DNA from: JBJXFK01 sp046155505
GTDB taxonomy: Bacteria; Planctomycetota; Phycisphaerae; UBA1845; Fen-1342
Length of the DNA: 12,082 nucleotides
Direction of reading: 5' to 3'
Assembly: GCA_046155505.1 (NCBI GenBank)
Contig: JBJXFK010000361.1
Location: 1 to 12,082 of the forward strand
A program made the translations under genes and the position numbers. The notes under the pieces are model-generated. The model was not told the DNA's origin and made no database searches. It worked only from the letters and a program-made list of their open reading frames with translations. Every line of letters starts with the position of its first letter. Within the stretch, counting starts at the first letter, position 1. Of this stretch, positions 1-7,513 are shown piece by piece.

Positions 1-44
1 GCCAGAACGATTCTTTGTTTGAATCCCGCCGCGAACTGCGTGCC

Positions 45-75
45 ATGACGGCCTCCGTTTCGATGGAGGCATCAT
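45..75. terminator. Possible hairpin terminator
   Basis: GCCTCC at 51-56 pairs perfectly with GGAGGC at 65-70 around an 8-base loop. The outer bases ATGA (45-48) and TCAT (72-75) can also pair across a small internal bulge. No T-run follows on either strand. It would suit a terminator for a gene entering from the left or for the kinase gene from the right, but this is a structural guess. Confidence 0.25.
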
Positions 76-122
76 CGCCACGCCGCACGCCGGATAATAG
101 ACGGGGTTCACCGGACGCTTAC

Positions 123-193
123 TGAAGGGTCGCGTCGAAATGATGCGACCCAGGATTTAACGAACGCGGCCCGACGAGAAATCGCCGGGCCGC
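123..193 (+). repeat. Intergenic two-hairpin repeat, copy A
   Basis: Bases 123-189 match 7261-7327 at 64 of 67 positions without gaps. Hairpin 1 (127-151) has a 10-bp stem with one G.T pair and the 5-base loop GAAAT. Hairpin 2 (166-193) has an 8-bp GC stem, one A.C mismatch, a 3-bp inner stem and a GAAA tetraloop at 178-181. An AT-richer linker (152-165) separates them. It lies about 85 bases past the stop of the WD40 kinase. Function is unknown; it could be a mobile repeat, an RNA element or a transcript end. Confidence 0.75.
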
Positions 194-276
194 ACGCCGA
201 CCACAGGCGATGACGTGCTCATTCCGCGTGCTGCTACTGCAAAGGACCGCCGGATCGGGATGCAATGTTGGTGTGG

Positions 277-3200
277 TTAGCGCGCTCGCCAGAGGCGCAC
301 CGATCCATCGCCGGAGCCGGAGGCCAACTGCGAACCATCCGGACTGAAGCTCACGGAGTGGACATAGTTGCTGTGCCCGCGCATCTCCATCACGGGCTCA
401 CGATGTAGCACATCCCAAAGGATAATCGCCGTATCGTTCGACCCGCTGACGAGTCGTGTTCCATCCGGGCTGAACGCCAACGAGTAGAGCGGTCTCGCGT
501 GTCCCTCTAGCGTGCCGAGCGGCGTACCGTCTGAAGCGCGCCAGAGTTTCACCAGATTTTCGTTCCCGCCGGTTGCCAGCAGCGTGCCGTCGCTGCTGAA
601 CGCGACGGCAAGCGCGCGTCCGGCGTGCGCGTCGATCCGATATAGTTCTGCGCCGGAATCGCGGTCGACGACCGACACGACTCCCGCAGCGAGGCAGCGC
701 GCGATTCGTGCTCCATCGCGGCTGTTGCTCTCAGACTCCCCGCCCTGAGTTACGGCGATTTTTGCGCCGCCGCGCGCGCGGTTCCAGTAACGCTCGATAG
801 CATCCTTCGACTGCGCGGGCGCTTCGTTCGGAATCGGATGCAGGCGCTGGCCGCTGGCCCGATCCCATTCGTAATAGATGCCGTGATGCGACAGCGCCAC
901 GATTGCCGCGCCATCGGCTGAGAACGCGAGTCCATGCATCGTCTCACTAGGCTTGCCATCAACCCCAAGCACCGCGATGGGCGCGCCGTCGCGCGCGTTC
1001 CACACGCGCACGCACAAGTCCCAGCCGGCCGAGGCGATCGTCTGCCCGTCCGGACTCCACGCAACGAGGTACACAAAGCTCGTATGCCCGCGTAGTTCGG
1101 TCACTGCGGGATTAGAGGTTTGGGCCACGGCCGCTCGGTTTTGGAACGCGCAGGCCACTAATGTTCCGTCCAGCGATAGAGCGAGTTGCGTCGGCACGAA
1201 CGGAAGCAGCAGCGTTCGGTAAGGCACACCGGTGCTCATATCAAAGAGCTGCGCGGTGGCCCCTGTACCCGACCCTGCCAGCCACTTTCCGTCCGCCGAC
1301 CATGCGAGCGCTGTCCAGCGTGCGTCGCGGCCGCGCAGCGACCGGCGTACGTTGCCGTCGGCATTGTCAACGATGGCGAGCTGGTTATTGCCGCCGATCG
1401 CAATCTCGGCACCGAACGGCCGAAACGCAAACGCGGAATTGTCCGCAAACGCATACGGTCGATTGCTCCCCGTCGAGCGCTCCCACACGGCGGTATAGGG
1501 ATAATCTGGCGAGACACCGCCGCTGGAAGCGACCAGTTCACCGGCATCGTCCATCGCCAGTATGCCGTAACCCATGTAACGAATGTTGGCCGGCGCGACC
1601 GATTGGGTTTCCTTCGACTCGACATCGAAGCTCTCGAGGCCACGACCTGTCACCGCCGCGATGACCCGTTGACCACTACGGTTCAGCTGATGGTCGAGAA
1701 TGTCCCCGCCAATCGCCCATACGCCGAGCTTTTCCGCCGACGTCGCGTCGAAGACCTCAATCCGCTGACCTGCGGCGCTCCAAGCTGCTACGCGAGAGCC
1801 GTCACCAGACACCACCGGCCTCGAAAGCGGGGAATCGCTTCCAATGGTGGCCGTCGTAACCCGCCGGCGCAGATCAACGATCTCGACCGCGCCGGCCCGC
1901 ACCAGCGCGGCCAGCGGCTCGCCCGTCGAACTAAACGCGACGCTTGCCGACGTGCCGCCATCCCCTTCGGCGGTCGCCATGGTGGCATCGAGCCGCGCTT
2001 GCAGGTGACGCCACTCCCAGTTGCGAAATTCGGCCGGCGCCGCGTCAAGGCTCTGCTGCGCCTTCAACGGCTCCACATCGATGGCGTGTTGCGCGGCCGC
2101 GACGTGCAGCCGATAGTTGGTCCATTTGACGCGCTTTTCCTCGGCCTCCGCCCGAACAACCGCGGCGTCCGACAGCCGACGAGCGGCGCGTTCCCCGTAG
2201 GCGTAGAAGAGTGATACGATCGCACCCGCGACGATGGCCATCAGCGCCGCCAATACGCCCACAACCAATCCGCGATTGCGGCGAGTGAACTTTCTCAACT
2301 GGTAGAGCATCGTCGAGGGCCTGGCGTTGATCGGTTCATCACGCAGGTAGCGGCGAACGTCGGCCGCGAGTTCCGAGGCGGTCTGATAGCGGCGCTGGCG
2401 TTCCTTCTCGAGGGCCTTGGCACAGATGGTCTCGATATCACCATGCAGCGTCGGAACAACGCGGCGGGCGCGCGGCGCCTCCTGTTCGCAGATGATGCGC
2501 ATCGCTTCCGCAACCGTGCGATTTCGCATATCGAGCGGCGTCCGCCCGGTGAGCAGCTCGAACAAGATAACGCCGAGGGCGTAGACATCGCTTCGCGTGT
2601 CGACTCCGGGTCCGTCGCCGCTGACTTGCTCGGGACTCATGTACGGAAGTGTCCCGATGAGCGCGCCCGGCTCGGTGCGAAGCGTCGCGAGGCAGTCCTC
2701 CGGCTCGGTCAGGCGCGCCACGCCGAAGTCGAGAATTTTGGGCATGGGCATGATGCCGGCGCCTACTTCGACGAGGATGTTCCCCGGCTTCAGATCGCGA
2801 TGAATCACGCCCTGCTGATGCGCATGCTGTACGGCGTCGCAAATGTGCGCAAACAACTCCAGCTTCTGTCGCAAATCGGACGTGCGACGCGCAAAATCAT
2901 CCAGCTGCACGCCTTGCACCAGCTCCATCGCAATGAAAGGTAGCTGTCCGTGCGACGTTTCCGCCAGGCCGGCCTCAAAAATCTGCGCGATGCCGGGGTG
3001 TCGAAGGCGGCCGAGTATCTGTGCTTCGTACTCGAAGCGCCGCAACATTCGCGGCGTGCGGAGGGCGGTTCGAATGGTCTTCACGGCCACGAGGCGATGC
3101 GGGTTTTCCTGCTGCGCTTCATAGGCCGCACCCATGCCGCCTTCGCCCAGCAGTCGCACCACGCGGTATCGGCCGATGAATTCTGGGGTGGCGAATTCGC

Positions 3201-3408
3201 GCGCGTGTTCGTCATCGACTCGCAGGGTGAGCGCGGTCCGGGTAAGAAACGCGCCGGCATCGTCGCCCGCAAGGAGCGATTCAATCTCGGCTCGAAGCGC
3301 GGGCTCGCCCGCGCAAGCTCGATCGAGATGGGCGCTGCGCTCGGCTCCGCTCAGCTCGCACGCGGCGGCAAAAAGGTCCGCGAGGCGCTGATAGCGCTCG
3401 GGTGTCAC
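277..3408 (-). CDS. Membrane Ser/Thr protein kinase with C-terminal WD40 repeats
   Basis: A 1043-residue PknB-like kinase that should phosphorylate proteins on Ser/Thr at the cytoplasmic membrane. Residues 1-60 resemble the helical leader common in sigma-linked kinases of planctomycetes. The kinase domain spans about 81-355: glycine loop LLGEGGMG at 86-93, lysine K110 in VAVK, HRDLKPGN at 203-210, DFG at 227-229 and SPE at 258-260, so all catalytic residues are present. One membrane helix follows at about 380-404. Residues 480-1043 form beta-propeller repeats. Four are canonical (starting near 771, 923, 966 and 1008, with GH...SPDG...LW motifs); earlier ones are degenerate, and the total length would suit two propellers. 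The start is GTG; its first bases overlap the sigma factor stop (GTGA, 4 bases), implying translational coupling. The target is unknown; the sigma factor just upstream is the obvious candidate. Confidence 0.93.
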   Translation of the reverse strand: MTPERYQRLADLFAAACELSGAERSAHLDRACAGEPALRAEIESLLAGDDAGAFLTRTALTLRVDDEHAREFATPEFIGRYRVVRLLGEGGMGAAYEAQQENPHRLVAVKTIRTALRTPRMLRRFEYEAQILGRLRHPGIAQIFEAGLAETSHGQLPFIAMELVQGVQLDDFARRTSDLRQKLELFAHICDAVQHAHQQGVIHRDLKPGNILVEVGAGIMPMPKILDFGVARLTEPEDCLATLRTEPGALIGTLPYMSPEQVSGDGPGVDTRSDVYALGVILFELLTGRTPLDMRNRTVAEAMRIICEQEAPRARRVVPTLHGDIETICAKALEKERQRRYQTASELAADVRRYLRDEPINARPSTMLYQLRKFTRRNRGLVVGVLAALMAIVAGAIVSLFYAYGERAARRLSDAAVVRAEAEEKRVKWTNYRLHVAAAQHAIDVEPLKAQQSLDAAPAEFRNWEWRHLQARLDATMATAEGDGGTSASVAFSSTGEPLAALVRAGAVEIVDLRRRVTTATIGSDSPLSRPVVSGDGSRVAAWSAAGQRIEVFDATSAEKLGVWAIGGDILDHQLNRSGQRVIAAVTGRGLESFDVESKETQSVAPANIRYMGYGILAMDDAGELVASSGGVSPDYPYTAVWERSTGSNRPYAFADNSAFAFRPFGAEIAIGGNNQLAIVDNADGNVRRSLRGRDARWTALAWSADGKWLAGSGTGATAQLFDMSTGVPYRTLLLPFVPTQLALSLDGTLVACAFQNRAAVAQTSNPAVTELRGHTSFVYLVAWSPDGQTIASAGWDLCVRVWNARDGAPIAVLGVDGKPSETMHGLAFSADGAAIVALSHHGIYYEWDRASGQRLHPIPNEAPAQSKDAIERYWNRARGGAKIAVTQGGESESNSRDGARIARCLAAGVVSVVDRDSGAELYRIDAHAGRALAVAFSSDGTLLATGGNENLVKLWRASDGTPLGTLEGHARPLYSLAFSPDGTRLVSGSNDTAIILWDVLHREPVMEMRGHSNYVHSVSFSPDGSQLASGSGDGSVRLWRAR

Positions 3409-3971
3409 GAGTTCAGCTCACGAAATAGCCACGCACGGGCCATGCGCCAATCCATCTCGACGGTCCGCGGACTCACATGCAATGCGGCGGCTGACTCTTC
3501 GACACTCAAGCCCGCGAAAAAGCGCAGCTCGATGACCCGGCAATGGCGCTCGTTCAACAGCTCCAGCTTTGAGACGGCTTCGTCGAGCGCGATCAGGTCG
3601 ACATTGATGCCCGCAGTCGCGAATTCGGAATCCACCAGCGTCACCCGATGTCCATCTCCGCCGCGCTTCGCGGCCCCACGCTGCCGGGCATGATCGACAA
3701 TGATCTGCCGCATTGACCGGGCTGCAACGCCGAAGAAATGGGCCCGACTCTCGAAACTCAGCGGCGCAGTGCCGACCAGGTGCAGGTAGGCCTCGTGCAC
3801 AAGTGCCGTCGGCTGAAGGGTTTGCGGGCCAGCGGGTGCAAGCAGCCGGGCCGCCATGTCGCGCAGTTGGTGATAGAGCAACGAAAGCAGCTCCCCCGCC
3901 GCGTCACCGTCGCCGCGCTTCAGCAGTTCAACGACGCGCGTCTCAGACGCGGTTTTGGATGGTGGGACCAT
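3405..3971 (-). CDS. ECF-type RNA polymerase sigma factor (TIGR02999-like), sigma 1
   Basis: A 188-residue sigma-70 family factor that should direct RNA polymerase to a specific set of promoters. Region 2 covers about 15-95, with the motif ALVHEAYLHLV at 56-66 and a later IIVDHARQRGAAKRGG segment typical of this family. Region 4 covers about 125-186, with the helix-turn-helix FAGLSVEESAAALHVSPRTVEMDW. Where most ECF factors have acidic residues before LVHEAYL, this one has TLQPTA, so region 2.2 lacks its usual negative charge and offers threonines T51 and T55. That resembles ECF factors activated by threonine phosphorylation. The ATG at 3971 has only a weak GGAA upstream. It is the first gene of an operon with the kinase and is divergent from the secreted protein at 4128. 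Confidence 0.92.
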   Translation of the reverse strand: MVPPSKTASETRVVELLKRGDGDAAGELLSLLYHQLRDMAARLLAPAGPQTLQPTALVHEAYLHLVGTAPLSFESRAHFFGVAARSMRQIIVDHARQRGAAKRGGDGHRVTLVDSEFATAGINVDLIALDEAVSKLELLNERHCRVIELRFFAGLSVEESAAALHVSPRTVEMDWRMARAWLFRELNS

Positions 3972-4016
3972 GCCGATTCCATGTCGGATTCAGAAACAGA
4001 GCAGATGCGAGCCTTC

Positions 4017-4025
4017 ATTCTAACA
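4017..4025 (-). promoter_or_regulatory. Possible extended -10 promoter of the sigma 1-kinase operon
   Basis: Read on the minus strand, the bases are TGTTAGAAT: a TG-N-TAGAAT extended -10 box, one mismatch from TATAAT, about 45 bases before the sigma 1 ATG. No clear -35 box is found at the usual distance, which is tolerated for extended -10 promoters. Planctomycete promoter rules are poorly known, so this is tentative. Confidence 0.25.
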
Positions 4026-4059
4026 GACGTTTTGCGCCGCGCCGCACGCGATTCCGTAT

Positions 4060-4093
4060 GTACCGGTACTCAAGCCCGGATCGCCGCGATCCG
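4060..4093. promoter_or_regulatory. Two palindromes in the divergent promoter region
   Basis: GTACCGGTAC at 4060-4069 is a perfect 10-bp palindrome. At 4077-4093, CGGATCG and CGATCCG form a perfect 7-bp inverted repeat around CCG. They sit 35-68 bases before the ATG at 4128 and between the two divergent genes, so they could be operator sites or a 5'-UTR hairpin. Some such palindromes are expected by chance in GC-rich DNA. Confidence 0.3.
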
Positions 4094-4115
4094 TGATCGA
4101 ATCTTGGTCCGATAT

Positions 4116-4120
4116 GGAGG
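4116..4120 (+). promoter_or_regulatory. Ribosome binding site that fixes the start at 4128
   Basis: GGAGG lies 7 bases before ATG 4128-4130. This ATG begins a clear signal peptide. The open frame runs further upstream to an ATG at 3738, but that part lies antisense inside the sigma 1 gene and has no signal sequence. Confidence 0.8.
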
Positions 4121-4127
4121 CACCGTC

Positions 4128-7016
4128 ATGGCTCGCGCAATTCTGGTTCAGGTCGGTTTCGTGGCATCCTTGGCAATCGCGTTTGGTCCGACCGCGCCGG
4201 CATCGGCTCAATGCGGCATGTTGTTTGCCACGCCGACGGCGAGTCTGGCGAGCGGTTACGAGCTGGCATCCGGCGATTTCAACTCGGATGGAATCGTCGA
4301 TCTCGCGACGACAACTGTAAACACAAACGTCGAGATTCGGTTTGGCAATGGTGACGGCACGTTTCGCTTCGGTGAGCATGCTGCCGCGCTCGGGGATTGC
4401 CATTTCCTCCGCGCGCGCGACTTCAATCGAGATGGATACCCCGACCTCGTCGTCACGCACTACAACCAGGGCCGGATCAGCCTCTCGCTTGGAAACGGCG
4501 ACGGCACGTTTCAGCCGCCGGCGTATTTCACCGTCGGGAACCGACCGAGCAGCGTTACGGCAGACTACCTGAACGGTGACGGATTGCTCGATCTGGTGGT
4601 TACACACACCGGCGAGAGCTACGTGTCAGTGCTGATGGGTACTGCCGGAAACTCGTTTGCACCGCCCGTAAACTACAACGTCAACACGAGCTCCCACAGG
4701 GTGGTCACCGGCTATTTCGGCGGCGGAAGTGTGAATCCCGGCTTTGCCGTCATTACAGCGCAAAACCGCCTGGTCATTTTTCATCAAGATTTCGACGGTG
4801 GCGGAGTGTTCATTCCAGGTCCCATCCACACGACTGTAGATCCGCCCAGCCAGTTGGTCACCGCCGATTTCAATGAAGACGGTCGCCTGGACATCGCGGT
4901 TGGCATCAACACTCGTCGCGAGGTTTGGGTCTACCTCGGAATCCCCGGCGGAGTGAGTTCGCCGACGCACTACTATGCGGGCGGCGGCGATCCAAGGGAT
5001 CTGGATGTGGCGGATTTCAACGGCGACGGCCATCTCGATCTCGCAGTGTCGTTCAGAGCATCCTCGGGCGGATTCGTCTGGATTCTGCCCGGCAATGGAG
5101 ACGGCGGCTTTCAAACGCAGGTTCAGTTGGCCATGCAATATGGCAGCTCCGCGCTCGCAGTGGACGACTTCAATGGCGACCACCAGCCCGACTTGGCGGT
5201 TGGGGGTTTTGACCTATACATCTATGGCGTCCTAAACAGGGTCAACAACTGCTTCATTGACCGCAATGACAATGGAGTTCATGATCTACTCGACATTGCC
5301 CGCGGCGTGCTCTCCGACTGCAACGGCGATCAAATCCCCGACGACGGCCAGCATCTCAATACGCCGCCCGAGTTCAACGGCAGCCCGGCCCTCGAATTCA
5401 ACGGCGCGAATCAGTATGTCGAAATTCCGTATTCGGTGGGCAACAATCCGTCCTATTTCACGGTTGAATGCTGGGTGAAATATGACGGCGCGCTCGGCCA
5501 AGGCGGCCATCGCTCACCTCTCACGTCGCGCGCAACCGATCTGCGCGGATATTTGTTCTATCTCGCGCCGACAGATCGTTGGGAATTCTGGAACGGCGGC
5601 GGGCCATCGGTTTTCTGGAACATCCTGAGCGGCCCGGTCGTGGAACGTGGGGTGTGGACACATCTCGCGGCCACATATGCCAACGGTCGCACGGCATTTC
5701 TGGTCAACGGTGCCCAGGTCGCCAGCACGACCGGCTTTCAGTTCGTACGCAATCCGCAGTCCCCGATGCGAATCGGCGCGGGCGATACTGAAGGAGGTGT
5801 GCAGTACTACTTCCCCGGTCAGGTCGATGACGTGCGCGTCTGGAACTACGCGCGGCCCGCGACCGAAGTCACCGCCGGCATGTACGACCACCTGCTAGGT
5901 TCGGAGCCCGGCTTGACGACGCTCTATCAGCTGGATTCCTCTGGCGGCACGGCGGCAATGGACGCGGGTGCCGGGTTCAACGCACATGGCACGCTCATCA
6001 ATCAACCGACATGGACCGCGCCGTACGATTGCTACCCGTTCGCAGACGATCTCAACCACAACGGAGTGCTGGATGCAACCGACATCGCGAACCAAACCAG
6101 CAGCGACTGCAACGCGAACAGCGTGATCGACGAGGTGGAACATCTGAGTCAGCCGGTAGATTTCGACGGTAGCGCGTCGCTGCGCTTCAACGGCGCAGCG
6201 CAGTACGTTCAGGTACCCTACACGGCAGCCAACAACCCGCCGAGCTTCACGGTCGAACTCTGGGTCAAACTGCTCGGCGGCGGCAGTATTCAAAGCCCGC
6301 TCACTTCACGGTCCGCCACGGCGGATCAGACAGACCTGCGCGGTTATCTCTTCTATAAGGTTCCCGCAGGCAGGTGGGAATTCTGGACCGGCGACGGCCC
6401 CGGCTCGAGCTGGACGAGTCTCGCCGGACCGACTGCGGTAACCGGCGCGTGGACTCATCTGGCGGCCACATATGACAATTTTACCGGCGTCACGACGCTC
6501 TATGTAAACGGAACGCAGGCCGCGATGGCAACCGGCTTTCGCTATACGCCCAACTCCGGCGCGCCGCTGCGCATCGGCGCTGGAACCACCGATACAACGC
6601 CGAACGCGCTGTTTAACGGCCAGATCGACGACGTGCGTATCTGGGATTTCGCCCGCACGCCGAGTCAGGTTGCGCAGTCGATGTACGAGCGCCTCAGCGG
6701 CGGCGAGTATGGCCTGATATCGCTCTATCAGCTCGACGAAAGCACTGGTGCCGTGGTTGGTGATTCCGCCGGCGCGTCTGGAAATGCAAACGGCACGATT
6801 ATTAATCAGGCGACTTGGATGGCGGCGGTCGATTGCGAACCTTGTCCCGGCGACGTCGATGGCGACCGCCAGGTGAGTCTGACCGATCTTGCGACCCTGC
6901 TCAGCAACTACGGCTCAACCGGCAGCGGAATCCCGGGCGACGTGGACAGCGATGCCGACGTCGACCTGGCAGATTTAGCGTTGCTGCTGATCAACTTTGG
7001 GCAGCCGTGCCCGTAG
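4128..7016 (+). CDS. Secreted FG-GAP / LamG-like / dockerin multidomain protein
   Basis: A 962-residue exported protein with no visible catalytic motif. A signal peptide covers 1-27, with likely cleavage ASA|QCG. Residues about 45-360 hold FG-GAP/VCBS (integrin-type) repeats with DxNxDGxxDL calcium motifs near 49, 97, 144, 245, 294 and 345, expected to form a beta-propeller. Then come two copies of a unit that begins with a Cys and a Ca-motif linker (CFIDRNDNG at 375, CYPFADDLNHNG at 635), each followed by a LamG/concanavalin-like domain (about 420-617 and 683-885, both with the W-T-H-L-A-A-T-Y core). Residues 904-962 form a type I dockerin with two Ca loops, bracketed by cysteines. It is probably a surface or matrix protein binding glycans or proteins; the ligand is unknown. 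It is divergent from sigma 1, a candidate regulator. Confidence 0.9.
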   Translation: MARAILVQVGFVASLAIAFGPTAPASAQCGMLFATPTASLASGYELASGDFNSDGIVDLATTTVNTNVEIRFGNGDGTFRFGEHAAALGDCHFLRARDFNRDGYPDLVVTHYNQGRISLSLGNGDGTFQPPAYFTVGNRPSSVTADYLNGDGLLDLVVTHTGESYVSVLMGTAGNSFAPPVNYNVNTSSHRVVTGYFGGGSVNPGFAVITAQNRLVIFHQDFDGGGVFIPGPIHTTVDPPSQLVTADFNEDGRLDIAVGINTRREVWVYLGIPGGVSSPTHYYAGGGDPRDLDVADFNGDGHLDLAVSFRASSGGFVWILPGNGDGGFQTQVQLAMQYGSSALAVDDFNGDHQPDLAVGGFDLYIYGVLNRVNNCFIDRNDNGVHDLLDIARGVLSDCNGDQIPDDGQHLNTPPEFNGSPALEFNGANQYVEIPYSVGNNPSYFTVECWVKYDGALGQGGHRSPLTSRATDLRGYLFYLAPTDRWEFWNGGGPSVFWNILSGPVVERGVWTHLAATYANGRTAFLVNGAQVASTTGFQFVRNPQSPMRIGAGDTEGGVQYYFPGQVDDVRVWNYARPATEVTAGMYDHLLGSEPGLTTLYQLDSSGGTAAMDAGAGFNAHGTLINQPTWTAPYDCYPFADDLNHNGVLDATDIANQTSSDCNANSVIDEVEHLSQPVDFDGSASLRFNGAAQYVQVPYTAANNPPSFTVELWVKLLGGGSIQSPLTSRSATADQTDLRGYLFYKVPAGRWEFWTGDGPGSSWTSLAGPTAVTGAWTHLAATYDNFTGVTTLYVNGTQAAMATGFRYTPNSGAPLRIGAGTTDTTPNALFNGQIDDVRIWDFARTPSQVAQSMYERLSGGEYGLISLYQLDESTGAVVGDSAGASGNANGTIINQATWMAAVDCEPCPGDVDGDRQVSLTDLATLLSNYGSTGSGIPGDVDSDADVDLADLALLLINFGQPCP
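5250..6833 (+). repeat. Internal tandem duplication (linker + LamG unit) within the secreted protein
   Basis: Unit 1 is 5250-6029 (260 codons) and unit 2 is 6030-6833 (268 codons). Each starts at a Cys codon, and both share, in order, a DxNxNGVxD...DCN linker ending in HL, FNGA.QYV, SPLTSR, DLRGYLFY, RWEFW, W.HLAATY, RIGAG, GQ.DDVR.W and LYQLD, ending with INQ.TW before the next Cys. Identity is clear at protein level and only moderate in DNA, so the duplication is old. Confidence 0.85.
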
Positions 7017-7112
7017 AACGGCAACGTCAGGGCGGCGTGTCGCGCTGCGGATCGAGATCGTAATGCCGCAGCAGCCCTTCGCAGAACCGCAGGCAACAAA
7101 CCGGACCAATCT

Positions 7113-7143
7113 CGCGCCGCGGCTTTCCATAACCCGCGGCGCG
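7113..7143. terminator. Strong GC hairpin, likely terminator of the secreted protein gene
   Basis: CGCGCCGCGG (7113-7122) and CCGCGGCGCG (7134-7143) form a perfect 10-bp stem around an 11-base loop, starting 97 bases after the stop at 7016. The bases just after it (7148-7165) are AT-rich but have no proper T-run. It would end plus-strand transcription and could also stop transcripts from the kinase side. Confidence 0.5.
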
Positions 7144-7205
7144 CGACATTTCGAAATTTCTACCTCTATAGCGCTCCGAAAAACGAAACTCGATGTCTCT
7201 CCAAA

Positions 7206-7219
7206 TGTCGCGCGCGACA
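7206..7219. promoter_or_regulatory. Perfect 14-bp palindrome
   Basis: TGTCGCGCGCGACA is its own reverse complement. It sits just before repeat copy B, and its half GCGCGACA recurs at 7141 and 7360. It could be a protein-binding site or part of the repeat's boundary; no known regulator motif is recognised. Confidence 0.3.
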
Positions 7220-7220
7220 A

Positions 7221-7327
7221 TGAGAGACACGATTTCGAAGACGGTGTGGTTCCCTCTACCTGAAGGGTCGCGTCGAAACGATGCGACCGAGGATTTAACG
7301 AACGCGGCCCGACGAGAGATCGCCGGG
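7221..7327 (+). repeat. Intergenic repeat, copy B
   Basis: The right part (7261-7327) matches copy A (123-189) at 64 of 67 positions. The left part (7221-7280) matches copy C (7431-7490). Hairpin 1 keeps a 9-bp stem (7266-7288) with loop GAAAC. Hairpin 2 keeps its inner stem and a GAGA tetraloop (7316-7319), still of the GNRA type, plus four GC pairs; the outer four pairs of copy A are lost because similarity ends at 7327. It lies 187 bases past the stop of the TPR kinase gene. Confidence 0.75.
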
Positions 7328-7430
7328 ATACTGGCTGTCCGCGCTAGTAGCAGTTTTTGGCGCGACATGGTTGCGGGGAGGGGTACCAGTGGCGAGCGGC
7401 CCGGGCACTGGGGCATGCCGGTAGCCATCA

Positions 7431-7490
7431 GTAGAGACATGTGTTCAAAGGTGGTGTGGTTTCCTCTACTTGAACGGTCGCGTCGATACG
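7431..7490 (+). repeat. Intergenic repeat, partial copy C
   Basis: An ungapped match to 7221-7280 at an offset of 210 bases, about 48 of 60 identical, best over GGTGTGGTT, CCTCTAC and GGTCGCGTCGA. Similarity stops where hairpin 1 should close, so neither hairpin is intact. It ends 23 bases from the TPR kinase stop. Confidence 0.6.
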
Positions 7491-7513
7491 CAATCGCGTG
7501 CTGGTTGCGCTGC

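Larger units (their letters stand above)
1..276. other. Non-coding region downstream of the WD40 kinase
   Basis: No convincing gene is seen here. One plus-strand frame is open from base 1 to a TGA at 46-48 (ending LNPAANCVP) and another to a TGA near 123-125. Either could be the tail of a gene outside the window, but neither has a recognisable domain. The stretch holds a hairpin at 45-75 and the two-hairpin repeat at 123-193. Because the kinase gene ends at 277 on the minus strand, this is its 3' flank. Confidence 0.6.
7017..7513. other. Convergent non-coding region with repeats and hairpins
   Basis: This 497-base stretch separates the ends of the secreted protein gene (plus) and the TPR kinase gene (minus). 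Open frames of up to about 137 codons exist on both strands but overlap each other, show no recognisable domain and run through repeats. The region holds a GC hairpin (7113-7143), a 14-bp palindrome (7206-7219), repeat copy B (7221-7327) and partial copy C (7431-7490). The octamer GCGCGACA also occurs three times (7141, 7212, 7360). Confidence 0.65.

Noticed and set aside
1..48. C-terminal end of an upstream plus-strand gene
   Set aside because: Only 15 codons are visible with no recognisable motif; a hairpin follows, but this is too little to call a gene.
1186..2214. Long plus-strand frame of 342 codons inside the WD40 kinase gene
   Set aside because: It is an antisense shadow in GC-rich DNA: very rich in Arg, no domain, and fully covered by a kinase with intact motifs and WD40 repeats.
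3738..4127. N-terminal extension of the secreted protein to an ATG at 3738
   Set aside because: It lies antisense to the sigma 1 gene and its promoter, has no ribosome site or signal peptide, and ATG 4128 has both.
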